A stretch of DNA of 64,000 nucleotides from Actinoallomurus iriomotensis (lineage in GTDB: Bacteria > Actinomycetota > Actinomycetes > Streptosporangiales > Streptosporangiaceae), in assembly GCF_030269445.1 (NCBI RefSeq), contig NZ_BSTJ01000016.1, positions 62,001 to 126,000 of the forward strand. The letters run 5' to 3'. Positions 34,702 to 42,870 of the stretch are shown here, piece by piece (within the stretch, counting starts at the first letter, position 1; every line of letters begins with the position of its first letter). Made by a program: the position numbers and the translations under genes. The notes beneath the pieces are model-generated. The model saw only the letters and a program-made list of their open reading frames with translations. It did not search any database and was not told the DNA's origin.

Positions 34702-34863
34702 GTGCATGTTCGAAGAGAAGCCGACGCGCTCTCGCAGATGTTGGCCGAGCACGTGGCCATGCCGTTCCCGCCAGGCTGCCGCCGCCTGGACATCGAGGGC
34801 CAGGACATGGTGATGCTTGATGCGGACGCCTACGGCTACGCCCCGGGCGTTTCCAAGTTCTGA
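34702..34863 (+). CDS. Small protein or truncated end of an actinobacterial conserved hypothetical
   Basis: A 53-residue frame from GTG whose sequence LSQMLAEHVAMPFPPGCRRL followed by DIEGQDMVMLDADAYGYAPG has natural composition and looks like the C-terminal end of small conserved actinomycete proteins of ~100-130 residues that I recall but cannot name. Upstream in-frame sequence does not look coding, so this may be a remnant left after a 5' deletion. The ~220 bases between it and the UPF0014 start hold no other convincing gene. Confidence 0.45.
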   Translation: MHVRREADALSQMLAEHVAMPFPPGCRRLDIEGQDMVMLDADAYGYAPGVSKF

Positions 34864-34886
34864 GCTCCTGAGACGCACGCAGCGGG

Positions 34887-35627
34887 TCAGCCGGGGAGAT
34901 TCGCGCTGGAGACGGGTGCGGTTCGGTGGACGAGGGCGGCGAAGTTGGACGCGAGGCGACGCGCGTGCCGGGAGGACTCCGGCTCGGCTCGCTCGGCCTC
35001 GGCGCGTAGGACGCCCAGGTCCAGGCCGGCGTCGGCGAGGGCGGCCTCGTCCCAGCGGTCGAGCCGGTCCGCTCCGGCCTCCGGATGGAACTGCACGCCC
35101 CAGGCCCGCTCTCCCACGCGAAAGGCCTGGATCGGGCAGGCGTCGCTCTCGGCCAGCCGGACGGCGTCCGGTGGGAGTTCGGTGATCTGGTCCCGGTGGT
35201 TCTGGATGAAGCGGAGCCGCTCCGGCAGCCCGGCGAACAGCGGGTCCGCCTTCGCCTCCTCGCGCAGCGAGACGCGGCACGAACCGCGCTCCGGACGGCC
35301 GTACTCGCCGCGGACCACGCCGCCCGCCACCGCGGCCAGCACCTGCGCGCCCAGGCAGATGCCCAGCAGCGGCACTCCGCGCGCCACCGCGCTCCGCGTC
35401 AGTTCGCGTTCGGCCGCCAGCCACGGGGCGCGTTCGTCCTCATCGGGCAGGAGGCCGCCGCCGAGCAGGACCACCGCGTCGAAGCCGTTCGGCTCGACGG
35501 GGACCGCGTCGCCCGTCACCTCCGCGATGTGCAGCCCGTCGGCCTCGAACCAGGGGAGGAACCGTCCGAGCGGGCTTCGCTCGGCGTTGCGGACGACGAG
35601 AACCCGGCGGGAAGGAAGGGAGGTCAC
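34887..35627 (-). CDS. Class I glutamine amidotransferase-like protein
   Basis: A 246-residue type 1 glutamine amidotransferase (GATase1) protein. The triad is C91 (LLGICLGAQ), H180 and E182 (VQFHPEAG). The layout fits the stand-alone GMP synthase-like group that hydrolyses glutamine or gamma-glutamyl compounds. The GTG start has GGAG 7 bases upstream. It is alone on its strand and no synthetase partner is adjacent. Confidence 0.88.
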   Translation of the reverse strand: MTSLPSRRVLVVRNAERSPLGRFLPWFEADGLHIAEVTGDAVPVEPNGFDAVVLLGGGLLPDEDERAPWLAAERELTRSAVARGVPLLGICLGAQVLAAVAGGVVRGEYGRPERGSCRVSLREEAKADPLFAGLPERLRFIQNHRDQITELPPDAVRLAESDACPIQAFRVGERAWGVQFHPEAGADRLDRWDEAALADAGLDLGVLRAEAERAEPESSRHARRLASNFAALVHRTAPVSSANLPG

Positions 35628-35880
35628 TGCTGCGCTCCATCGAACGTCTGCTGCGGTCGGCGCCGGCGCACGTCGTCCGATGTCTCGCTCGTGCGTGGCC
35701 GGCAGGTGACCACTATCCCAGCCCCGGCAGGCGCCCGCTTCACAGCGACACCATGACCACCGCCGGCCACTCGTACGGCACCGGCTCCCGGCGTTTCGCG
35801 GCGTCACGGACCTGTCGCGGCCCCGTGCGCGCGGGCTCGGTCAGCGGGCGGCTTTGGGTGTACCTCCCATATGGCGCATT

Positions 35881-36486
35881 ATGTCGCGCGTGAGTCATGC
35901 AGAGGAGCTCGATCACCCGCCTTGGCCGGCGACGGGGCCGGACGATCTCGGCCCGGCTCTCCGGGCCGCGCGCGACGGGAACGAGGACGGCTTCCGCACG
36001 CTCTACCGGCAGTTCCACCCTCGGCTGCTGCGCTACGTGCGCACGCTGGTCGGCGACGAGGCCGAGGACGTCGCCTCCGAGGCGTGGCTGCACATCGCAC
36101 GGGACATCACCGTCTTCGACGGCGACGCCGAGGGCTTCCGCGCCTGGACGGCGACCATCGCCCGCCACCGCGCGCTCGACCACCTGCGCCGCCGCAGGCG
36201 CCGTCCGGTCGAGCACGCGCCCGTCGCCGAGTTCCTCGACCTGCCCGCGTCCGAGGACACCGAGACGGCGGCACTGGACTCGCTGTCCACCCGGTCGGCC
36301 CTGGCGCTGATCGCGCGTCTGCCCCGCGACCAGGCCGAGATCATCGTGCTGCGTGTCGTCATCGGGCTGGACGCCAAGGCCGTCGCGCGGCTGATCGGCA
36401 AGCGCCCGGGAGCCGTACGGACCGCGGCGCACCGCGGGCTGCGCCGTCTCGAGCGCCTCATCAACGACCTGGAGCCCCCGCGATGA
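35881..36486 (+). CDS. ECF-type RNA polymerase sigma factor
   Basis: A 201-residue ECF sigma factor. Region 2 (~35-105) has ARDGNEDGFRTLYRQFHPRL, DEAEDVASEAWLHI and the ATIARHRALDHLRRRRRRP stretch; region 4 (~140-195) has LARLPRDQAE-like and AKAVARLIGKRPGAVRTAAH. Region 1 and 3 are absent. The ATG at 35881 has no clear ribosome site; GTG 35890 is an alternative. Its stop overlaps the ATG of a membrane protein (ATGA), the usual layout for a sigma factor with its regulator. The 250 bases upstream contain no other gene. Confidence 0.92.
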   Translation: MSRVSHAEELDHPPWPATGPDDLGPALRAARDGNEDGFRTLYRQFHPRLLRYVRTLVGDEAEDVASEAWLHIARDITVFDGDAEGFRAWTATIARHRALDHLRRRRRRPVEHAPVAEFLDLPASEDTETAALDSLSTRSALALIARLPRDQAEIIVLRVVIGLDAKAVARLIGKRPGAVRTAAHRGLRRLERLINDLEPPR

Positions 36487-37142
36487 ACGATCCCGGCCTC
36501 GACCGCGACACCGCCGAGCGGATGCTCCGGGGAGAATCCGCCGGACATCCGGAGCTCGCCGCGCTGCTCGCCGCGGCGGCCGCGCCCCCGGCTCGGCATC
36601 CGGCCGGTGAGGAGGCGGCCGCGGCCGCGTTCCGCCAGGCACGTTCGCTCCCGTCCCCGCGGCCGTACCGGCGCCGGATCTCCGCGCTGGTCGGCCTGAA
36701 GACGATCGTGGCGGGCCTCGTTCTGCTGCTCGCCGGTGGCGTCGCCCTCGCGGCCACCGGGCAGCACTTGCGCGGGCCGGCCAGGACCGGGCAGCCCGGC
36801 CGTACCGGCGCCCCGGCCGAGCCCGGCCGGACGAGCGCCCGTTACGGCCCGAGCCCGAGTCCGAGTCCGAGCACGAGTCCGAGCACGACTACAAGCACAA
36901 GCGTGAGCCCGAGCGCGAGCATGAGCCCGCGTCCGGGCACCTCGCACTCGCATCCCACGCCGGGGGCCCATTCCAGCGAACGCCCGTCGGCCGAACCGGA
37001 GAAACCACACCCGGCCAAGACGCCGAAGGCGAACGTTCCGAGCGTCAAGAACAGCGCGACCGGGAAGGCGAACACTCCGTCCGCCGGAAAGGGAAAAGGA
37101 AAGGGTCCCAAGGTCAAGACCGGGCCGGAACCGAATCCGTGA
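36483..37142 (+). CDS. Membrane protein with Ser/Pro-rich tail, candidate regulator of the ECF sigma factor
   Basis: A 219-residue protein: an N-terminal cytoplasmic stretch of ~65 residues, one membrane helix (~66-91), and an extracellular tail rich in Pro, Ser, Thr and, at the end, Lys/Gly. The tail between ~120 and 150 is built from PS/TS repeats coded by six-base units of the CCGAGN type. No zinc-binding anti-sigma motif (HxxxCxxC) is seen. Because it is translated through an ATGA overlap with the sigma gene, it may act as an anti-sigma or signal-receiving partner; that is inferred only from position. Confidence 0.7.
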   Translation: MNDPGLDRDTAERMLRGESAGHPELAALLAAAAAPPARHPAGEEAAAAAFRQARSLPSPRPYRRRISALVGLKTIVAGLVLLLAGGVALAATGQHLRGPARTGQPGRTGAPAEPGRTSARYGPSPSPSPSTSPSTTTSTSVSPSASMSPRPGTSHSHPTPGAHSSERPSAEPEKPHPAKTPKANVPSVKNSATGKANTPSAGKGKGKGPKVKTGPEPNP

Positions 37143-37203
37143 CGGACGCCCGCGGGCACCTGTGACACGAATCGCCGTCGCGACGCTTGAAAGGTGTAGT
37201 CCT

Positions 37204-37262
37204 CGCCTCTCTCCCGCGAGTTCCGTAACGGGCGAACTGCATTCAAACGCGGGAGAGAGGCG
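37204..37262. terminator. Strong bidirectional hairpin
   Basis: A perfect 15-bp stem (CGCCTCTCTCCCGCG / CGCGGGAGAGAGGCG) encloses a 29-base loop that itself contains AGTTC...GAACT. It separates the sigma-factor operon from the convergent SLOG-TIR-SLATT cassette and can stop both. No T-run follows. Confidence 0.7.
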
Positions 37263-37276
37263 GGGGCCCACGCGGC

Positions 37277-37798
37277 TCAGGGCGTGGCGCCGACCGGCGT
37301 CCCCCGCAGCGCGCCGCGAGGCCACATGACGTCGACCCGGATCGCCCGGCGGCGTGCCTCCTCCACCGCCTCGGCGGTGCCGCCGCGGCCTCGCGCGGGA
37401 CGGCCGTCCCACACGGCGATCAGGTGGTCCGCCGCCCCCAGCATCACCTCGTTGGCCGTCGCGTACGACGCCGGGACCGGCGGGCCGAGCGTCAGCGTGT
37501 CGACCCACTCGGCCCGGTGCAGGAGCTCGTCGTAGGTGCGGCGCGCGTCCGGCGAGAGGGTCGCGCGGTAGCCGCTCGCCGCGACGATCGCGTGCAGCCG
37601 GCCGCCGAGCTCCAGCACGGTGCGGGCGAAGATCTGGTCGGCGCCGGGGGCCAGGCAGGAGACGCCCACCAGGTTCGGGCCGTACGGCGCGAGGGCGGCG
37701 TGGATGGCGGACGACACCAGGTGCGTGGTCCGCTCGGTGAGGTCGCGGTGGCCGGTGACCGCCACGCGCGGGCACGCGGCCGGTAGGCCGGTCGTCAA
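37277..37798 (-). CDS. SLOG-family Rossmann protein of the TIR/SLATT cassette
   Basis: A 173-residue single-domain protein of the SLOG/YpsA-like superfamily: VAVTGHRDL at the N-terminus, VSCLAPGADQIFARTVLELG, an ATANEVMLGAADHLIAVWDG strand and GGTAEAVEEARRR near the end. SLOG domains bind nucleotide-derived ligands or hydrolyse nucleotides in conflict systems and can act as sensors. The TTG start lies one base after the TIR gene stop, with GGAG 7 bases upstream. It is the last gene of the cassette and ends before a strong hairpin. Confidence 0.75.
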   Translation of the reverse strand: MTTGLPAACPRVAVTGHRDLTERTTHLVSSAIHAALAPYGPNLVGVSCLAPGADQIFARTVLELGGRLHAIVAASGYRATLSPDARRTYDELLHRAEWVDTLTLGPPVPASYATANEVMLGAADHLIAVWDGRPARGRGGTAEAVEEARRRAIRVDVMWPRGALRGTPVGATP

Positions 37799-37799
37799 C

Positions 37800-39863
37800 T
37801 CAGGTCTCCAGGGGAAGTTCGGTCATCACGCCGGCGTCGGCGTAGGTCGCGGCGAGCCGCTCGACGGCCGCGTAGCGCGTCGCGTCGGCCTCCAGCCCTT
37901 CGAGGTACTCCACCGCGCCCGGCACCCCGAGGCGGACGTACAGCGGAAGAATCCCGGTGAAGAACTCGCGGTACTCCAGGCCCGACAGCCCGAGGACCGG
38001 CCGCTCCCCCACGCCCGTGCGGTTGGTCCGCCGGGTTCGCTCGGCGAGGGCGGTCAGCTCGGCCTGGAGCGCGGCCGGCTCCGCCGCCCCGTCGCCGCGC
38101 ACGGTGTCCAGGAGCGCGGCGGCGAGCTCGTCGTGGCCGTGGACGACCAGGTTGTCCGCGGACAGCCGCGCCATGCGTTCGAGGTCCCGCCGGGACGCGT
38201 GGTGGTCGCGGCACAGCCGCAGGGCGTACTCCACGGCCTGATTCTCCCGGATCGCCAGGAGCTCCTCCAGGGTGTACGGGCGCATCTCGGCGTCGGCCGG
38301 GAACTGGAACCGCGCCGGCAGCCTGCAGTCGAACACCCAGTAGAACAGGTGTTCCTTGGCGTGGTGGTAGTAGCGCATGTTCCGCGCGAACGTCACCTCC
38401 TGCGACAGGTCCGCGCCGAGCTCCAGCGCGATCCGGCGGCGGGCGGCGACCATCGGCGCGTGCGGCGGGAGGGGGAACGTCGCGACCGCCGCGTGCTCCT
38501 CCAGCCGCCGGTAGTCCTCCTGCGTGATGTACCCGGCGGGGTGGGAGAGGTGGTCGAGCTCGCGCTCGGCATTGCGCGAGGTGCGGAACTGCAGCAGCGG
38601 CACGGCCGCGCCCCGCGACTGCCACCAGGTGACGACGAGGACGAGCGGCAGCCAGCCCGTCGTGCCGGAGCCGTCCTGCAGCACCCGGTTGCTGAACCGC
38701 GCCTCGGTGACCTGGAAGACGTCGTCGTCATCGGGCTCGCCGATGGGCAGCACCTCGTCGTACCTGGCGCTGAGGTCGACGATGTCGTTGAACGCCGCGC
38801 CGAAGTACTGGTCGGTACGGTCGGCGAACTCCAGCATGAGGTGGTCGGAGGCGCTGCGCCGCGGAGGGCGGATGACCATCTGCACGATGCGGCGCCCATC
38901 GGGCATGTCGAACAGCGTCCCGGTGAAGGGCGGGATGTGCCCGTACTCGTACAGGGTCAGCCGGTGCGGCTGGCCTTCCTTCTGCAGGAACGCCGACAGG
39001 GACCGCCGCCCGTACCCGGCGTTCTGCCGGCGCCGTCGCAGCGCCGTCTCCTTGTCGGGAAACTGTGCGTCGTGCTCGTCGCGGACCAGCTCCAGCAGGT
39101 CGTCCTTCAGGAAGACGATGCGCAGCGAACGCCAGAAGGCGTGGCTTCCGTGCCGGGATCGCTTCCGCTTGAGCGCCGCCTCCAGCGACTCGGCGAGGCT
39201 GGTGTTGGTCCAGCCCACGACGGTGACGTTCACGGCCTCGGTGAGCAGCGAGACGAACCGGTCGCCCTGGCCCACGTAATCGGAGGTGACCTGCGGGTGC
39301 TCGGTCTCCTCGTCGCCGGCCGGCGCCGGCGCGGCCGGTGAGGCGCCGCGCAGGCGGACGAGCGCGTCGTGGATGTCGCGCGCGAGCCGGGTCACCTCCC
39401 GGGTGAACTCCGCGCCCGCCAGTCCCGCGAGGTCGATCCCCTGCCGCTCGTTCACGTCCAGCCGCCGTCGCCGCTGCTCCGCGGTCAGGCCGTCCTCGGC
39501 CGGCGCGCCGGCGGGCATGACCGGGAAGATCCGGGGGATCGAGCGCGCGGAGCCCTCCTCGAGCGAGTGGTCCCGTTCGGTCCGTACGAAGAACTCGTAC
39601 TCCCGCGCGCACCAGTCCGAGACCAGGTACCGCTCGGTGAGCACGGCGATCATCACCGAGCTCGTGCGCAGAGCGCTGGTGATGGTCCGCTCCCAGCGCT
39701 GCGCGGTCGGGATCCCGTCCTGGTCGAGGAAGACGGTGAGCCGGCGGCCGGCGATCGCGGCGAACGCCTCCTGGAGCTCCTCGGCCAGCCGCTGGATGAC
39801 CTGCCGGTCGTCATCATGGGCATAACTGATGAACACGTCGAAGCCGGCCGGTCCGTGGCTCAA
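37800..39863 (-). CDS. TIR-domain protein with large uncharacterised C-terminal region
   Basis: A 687-residue protein. Residues ~5-165 form a TIR domain: FDVFISYAHDDDR, VFLDQDGIPTAQRWERTI, MIAVLTERYLVSDWCAREYE. E88 in WCARE sits where the NAD-cleaving glutamate of enzymatic TIRs is found. The next ~500 residues match no domain I recognise; they contain VTVVGWTNTSLAESLEAALK, SLRIVFLKDDLLELVRDEHD and a helix-rich end, and may sense or bind. The TTG start has GGAGGA 4 bases upstream. It lies between the SLATT and SLOG genes. A defence role through NAD or nucleotide signalling is inferred. Confidence 0.85.
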   Translation of the reverse strand: MSHGPAGFDVFISYAHDDDRQVIQRLAEELQEAFAAIAGRRLTVFLDQDGIPTAQRWERTITSALRTSSVMIAVLTERYLVSDWCAREYEFFVRTERDHSLEEGSARSIPRIFPVMPAGAPAEDGLTAEQRRRRLDVNERQGIDLAGLAGAEFTREVTRLARDIHDALVRLRGASPAAPAPAGDEETEHPQVTSDYVGQGDRFVSLLTEAVNVTVVGWTNTSLAESLEAALKRKRSRHGSHAFWRSLRIVFLKDDLLELVRDEHDAQFPDKETALRRRRQNAGYGRRSLSAFLQKEGQPHRLTLYEYGHIPPFTGTLFDMPDGRRIVQMVIRPPRRSASDHLMLEFADRTDQYFGAAFNDIVDLSARYDEVLPIGEPDDDDVFQVTEARFSNRVLQDGSGTTGWLPLVLVVTWWQSRGAAVPLLQFRTSRNAERELDHLSHPAGYITQEDYRRLEEHAAVATFPLPPHAPMVAARRRIALELGADLSQEVTFARNMRYYHHAKEHLFYWVFDCRLPARFQFPADAEMRPYTLEELLAIRENQAVEYALRLCRDHHASRRDLERMARLSADNLVVHGHDELAAALLDTVRGDGAAEPAALQAELTALAERTRRTNRTGVGERPVLGLSGLEYREFFTGILPLYVRLGVPGAVEYLEGLEADATRYAAVERLAATYADAGVMTELPLET

Positions 39864-39935
39864 CGATTCCTCCGTTCAGCGCTGCCGTCGTTCACTTCGA
39901 CGCGGGAGCCGCCCCGCCGGTGCCCATGGGTCGTC

Positions 39936-40820
39936 TCAGGTATGCGAGGCCCACCAGAGTGTGTGCTCGCGGGAGATGGCCTCCTCCGCCTCGTCCACGA
40001 AGTGCGCCCATTCGGTCTCGGTCCGCGGCCACTCCGCGCGTTCGGCGATGTCGGCGAGTTCGAGCGCGGCGACGGAGTAGGCGCTGGCCAGCTGCTGGTG
40101 CTGCCGGGTCTGCAGCCACGCGACGCCGCCCGCGGCGACGGCGCCGACGATCCCCGGCAGATCGAAATTGATCAGCTGGACGGCCCCCAGCACGGCCGCG
40201 ACGAGTCCGGCGGTCTCCAGGGCGGCCAGCCCGACCGACCACTGGGCGCTGCGGCGTTCGTTGCGCCGCGCCCGGTCGGCGTACCAGGCCCGCTGGTCGT
40301 TGATCCGCCCGATGAGGTACTGCCGCTGCCGCTCCTCCAGCGGCAGCGTGCGCACCTGGCGCATCGCCGAGGTCACCTGGCGGTCCCCACCGCGCACGGG
40401 CACCAGGGCGAAGTCGCGCAGGCTGGAGGTGATACCGGTGAAGCGCCGCAGGAGGAGCCGCTCGGCGCCGTGGTCGTCCGCGCCCCCGTCCAGATCGAAC
40501 GGCTGGCCGCCGACGGCGTAGCGCCACGCGAGGGTCTTGGCGGACTCGGCGGCGGCGCGCGCCTCGTACCAGTGGCGGTCGGGCCGGACGGTCAGCAGGA
40601 AGACCTCGGTGACCAGGGCCGTGGCCAGCGCCGCGGCCGCGCAGATCGCGGCGGCGTCGACGTGCCCGGCGTTGATGCTGAACGAGCCGAAGACGGCGGC
40701 GAGCAGGAGCGAGGAGAGCTGGAACCGGACGGCGAGGAGAAAACGCCGCTGCCCCACCACCGCGCTGTTGTCGGCGGCACGGTAGAGCGCTGGAAACTCC
40801 GACTCCGCTATCACCTCCAC
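39936..40820 (-). CDS. SLATT/DUF4231-type membrane protein, predicted effector
   Basis: A 294-residue membrane protein with two helix pairs (~30-80 and ~195-240) separated by a charged cytoplasmic stretch (LPLEERQRQYLIGRINDQRA). This is the layout of the SLATT (SMODS and SLOG-associated 2TM) / DUF4231 family, proposed pore-forming or membrane-disrupting effectors in nucleotide-centred conflict systems. GTG start; a TTGACA/GCATTT promoter puts the transcript start within a few bases of it. It is first in the cassette, 72 bases before the TIR gene. GTG 40814 is an alternative start. Confidence 0.78.
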   Translation of the reverse strand: MEVIAESEFPALYRAADNSAVVGQRRFLLAVRFQLSSLLLAAVFGSFSINAGHVDAAAICAAAALATALVTEVFLLTVRPDRHWYEARAAAESAKTLAWRYAVGGQPFDLDGGADDHGAERLLLRRFTGITSSLRDFALVPVRGGDRQVTSAMRQVRTLPLEERQRQYLIGRINDQRAWYADRARRNERRSAQWSVGLAALETAGLVAAVLGAVQLINFDLPGIVGAVAAGGVAWLQTRQHQQLASAYSVAALELADIAERAEWPRTETEWAHFVDEAEEAISREHTLWWASHT

Positions 40821-40828
40821 ACACCAAG

Positions 40829-40857
40829 AAATGCATCACCGCACGCATAAATGTCAA
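40829..40857 (-). promoter_or_regulatory. Promoter of the SLATT-TIR-SLOG cassette
   Basis: On the minus strand TTGACA (40857-40852) is followed after 17 bases by GCATTT (40834-40829). The predicted start of transcription falls almost on the GTG of the SLATT gene, so the message would be leaderless or nearly so. The AT content is high for this genome. Confidence 0.5.
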
Positions 40858-40967
40858 TGAGACGTCCTATACGGCCAGCCCCAACGCCATTTACGGTGAG
40901 CCGGGAATCGGCGCAACGACCTCGGAGGTAACGGGTCCGGCGATCGGGAACTGGCAGACTGTCGCGC

Positions 40968-41363
40968 ATGCCCTCCCCCGACGAGCTGCGCTCGGCGATG
41001 CCGTTCGCGCAGGCCACCGGCGTAACGATCGAAACGGCGTCCCCCGAGGAGGTCACCGGAACGCTCGGCTGGGCGCCGGAGCGCTGCACCGCCGGCGGCG
41101 CGCTGCACGGCGGCGCGCTGATGACCCTCGCCGACAGCATCGGCGCCGCCTGCGCCTTCCTCAACCTGCCCCCGGACACCGCCACCACGACGGTCGAGTC
41201 GAGCAGCCGCTTCTTCCGCGCCGTACGCGAGGGGCGGGTGCGGGCGGTCGCGCGCCCGCTGCACGCCGGGCGCACCACCATCGTCGTCCAGACCGACCTG
41301 TACGACGACGGCGGACGCCACGTCGCCCAGACCACCCAGACGCAGGCCGTGTTGCGGTCCTGA
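40968..41363 (+). CDS. PaaI-type hotdog thioesterase
   Basis: A 131-residue hotdog-fold acyl-CoA thioesterase. The conserved GGALHGGALMTLADSIG holds the HGG and catalytic aspartate region, followed by TTTVESSSRFFRA. Proteins of this group hydrolyse phenylacetyl- or other acyl-CoAs. CAGACT lies 7 bases before the ATG as a possible -10 box for a leaderless message; no ribosome site is visible. It is divergent from the SLATT cassette. Confidence 0.88.
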   Translation: MPSPDELRSAMPFAQATGVTIETASPEEVTGTLGWAPERCTAGGALHGGALMTLADSIGAACAFLNLPPDTATTTVESSSRFFRAVREGRVRAVARPLHAGRTTIVVQTDLYDDGGRHVAQTTQTQAVLRS

Positions 41364-41423
41364 CGGCGGGCGCCTTTACGCTGTAGATCACCAACACCCC
41401 CAGCCTTCTGTCCGGGAGGAACG

Positions 41424-42116
41424 ATGCGGTCGGTCGAGTTGTTCTCGGCGTACGTGGCCTGGCTGGCCCGAGAGGTTCCCGACGCGTACGCCAACCTGGC
41501 GCCGGGCGCCACGGACGCCGATCTCGAGGTCGTGGCGGCCCGAACCGGGCGCGCGCTCCCCGTGGAGGTCAGCGAGGTACTCCGGATGCACAACGGGCAA
41601 CGCACCACGATGACCACGCTGGACGAGACCTACGCGATGCCCTGCCTGCCGACCCTGTCGTTCCTGTCGACCTGGCACATCGTGGCTCTCTGGGAAGAGT
41701 GGGAAGACCTCCGCAGGTCACAGGAGCAGGAGGGCGGCCTGGCCGGCCTCCAGGAGATCGGCTCGGTGTTCTCGGCGGCCGAGGACGTGGTGAGGCCGTT
41801 GTACACCTCCCCCGGCTGGATTCCCCTCTGGTCCGACCCGGTGCGCGCCGACTACGTGGGCCTGGACTTCGATCCCGCCGAACGAGGCACCCCGGGGCAG
41901 ATCATCAACTTCGGCCGCGACGAGGAGAAGCACTTCCTGTGCGCCGACGGCTTCACCGGCCTCCTGGAGATCCTGCTGGACGAGGTGGTACACCGCCGGG
42001 CCTGGCGGTCATCCGTGATCCGGACCCGGACCGGGCCACGTCCGTGGTTCGGTGATCCCGACGAGCACTTCTTCAACGCCCTGTACGCACGGTTCTCCGG
42101 CCGCGACCGGCCCTGA
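41424..42116 (+). CDS. SMI1/KNR4-family protein
   Basis: A 230-residue SMI1/KNR4 (SUKH superfamily) protein with the start pattern LAPGATDADLEVVAARTGRA followed by LPVEVSEVLRMHNGQ, a FLSTWHIVALWEEWEDL helix and IPLWSDPVRADYVGLDFDP. SUKH proteins often act as immunity or housekeeping adaptor proteins. No toxin is adjacent. AGGA lies 3-6 bases before the ATG. The function cannot be assigned further. Confidence 0.87.
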   Translation: MRSVELFSAYVAWLAREVPDAYANLAPGATDADLEVVAARTGRALPVEVSEVLRMHNGQRTTMTTLDETYAMPCLPTLSFLSTWHIVALWEEWEDLRRSQEQEGGLAGLQEIGSVFSAAEDVVRPLYTSPGWIPLWSDPVRADYVGLDFDPAERGTPGQIINFGRDEEKHFLCADGFTGLLEILLDEVVHRRAWRSSVIRTRTGPRPWFGDPDEHFFNALYARFSGRDRP

Positions 42117-42151
42117 GGCGATGGCGACCAGGATGTTCGGCCGGCACGGGG

Positions 42152-42865
42152 TCAGGGCGCGACCCGGCGGTTGGCCTCGAACGCCGCGTGGGTCAGCGGC
42201 ATGACCGCGGCCCACTCGCGCTCCATCCGCTCGGCCACCATCTCGATCTCGCGCTGCGGGAACGACGGGAAGGCCGCGTCCTCCCGCCGGGTGCGCAGGG
42301 ACAGGAAGTTCATCAGGGCGCGGGCGTTGCAGGTGGCGTACATCGAGGAGTAGAGGCCGACCGGCAGCACCGTGCGGGCCACCTCACGGGCGATCCCGGC
42401 GTCGAGCATCCGCCGGTAGGCGCCGTAGGCCTGCCGGTACGCCTCCTTGGTGGCCTCGGTGACCAGCGCGTGCTGCTCGGGCGTGCCCTCGACGAAGTCG
42501 TACCGGCCCGGCTTGCCGACCTGCACGAGCTTGCGCTCCGGCCCGGGCACGTAGAACTCCGGCTCGAGCTCGCGGTAGCGGCCGCTCTCCTCGTTGTAGC
42601 TGAACGTCCGGTGCCGCATGAACTCACGGAAGACGAAGATCGGCGCGCGGACGTAGAACGTGAGCGTGGAGTGCTCGAACGGCGTGCCGTGCCGGTCGCG
42701 CATCAGGAAGTTGATCAGCCCGCGGGAGCGCTCCGGGTCGGCCTCGACGTCGGCCAGCGAGCTCTCGCCCTTGGTCGAGACGCGGGCCGCCCAGATCACG
42801 TCGGCGTCGGAGGCGGCGTGCTTGACCAGCTCCACCGTCACGCCGCTGCGGAAACAGATCTCCAT
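42152..42865 (-). CDS. thyX: FAD-dependent thymidylate synthase
   Basis: A 237-residue ThyX flavoprotein that makes dTMP from dUMP with methylene-tetrahydrofolate and NADPH. The signature RHRTFSYNEESGRY is at 84-97, matching RHRxxSxNExSxRY. ATG 42865 lies 5 bases after the stop of the upstream ThyX paralogue; GTG 42886 in the overlap is possible. It is the second gene of a two-gene ThyX tandem. Confidence 0.95.
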   Translation of the reverse strand: MEICFRSGVTVELVKHAASDADVIWAARVSTKGESSLADVEADPERSRGLINFLMRDRHGTPFEHSTLTFYVRAPIFVFREFMRHRTFSYNEESGRYRELEPEFYVPGPERKLVQVGKPGRYDFVEGTPEQHALVTEATKEAYRQAYGAYRRMLDAGIAREVARTVLPVGLYSSMYATCNARALMNFLSLRTRREDAAFPSFPQREIEMVAERMEREWAAVMPLTHAAFEANRRVAP

Positions 42866-42870
42866 CGGCG

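Noticed and set aside
36846-36940. Repeat array of CCGAGN units, first considered as CRISPR-like or a regulatory repeat
   Set aside because: Units are six bases long, in frame, and encode Pro-Ser/Thr-Ser in the tail of the membrane protein; there are no spacers.
37277-40820. TIR cassette as part of a named CBASS or Thoeris system
   Set aside because: No cGAS/SMODS-type nucleotidyltransferase and no recognisable Thoeris ThsA (SIR2-SLOG) protein is encoded; the SLOG protein is stand-alone and the effector is SLATT-type.
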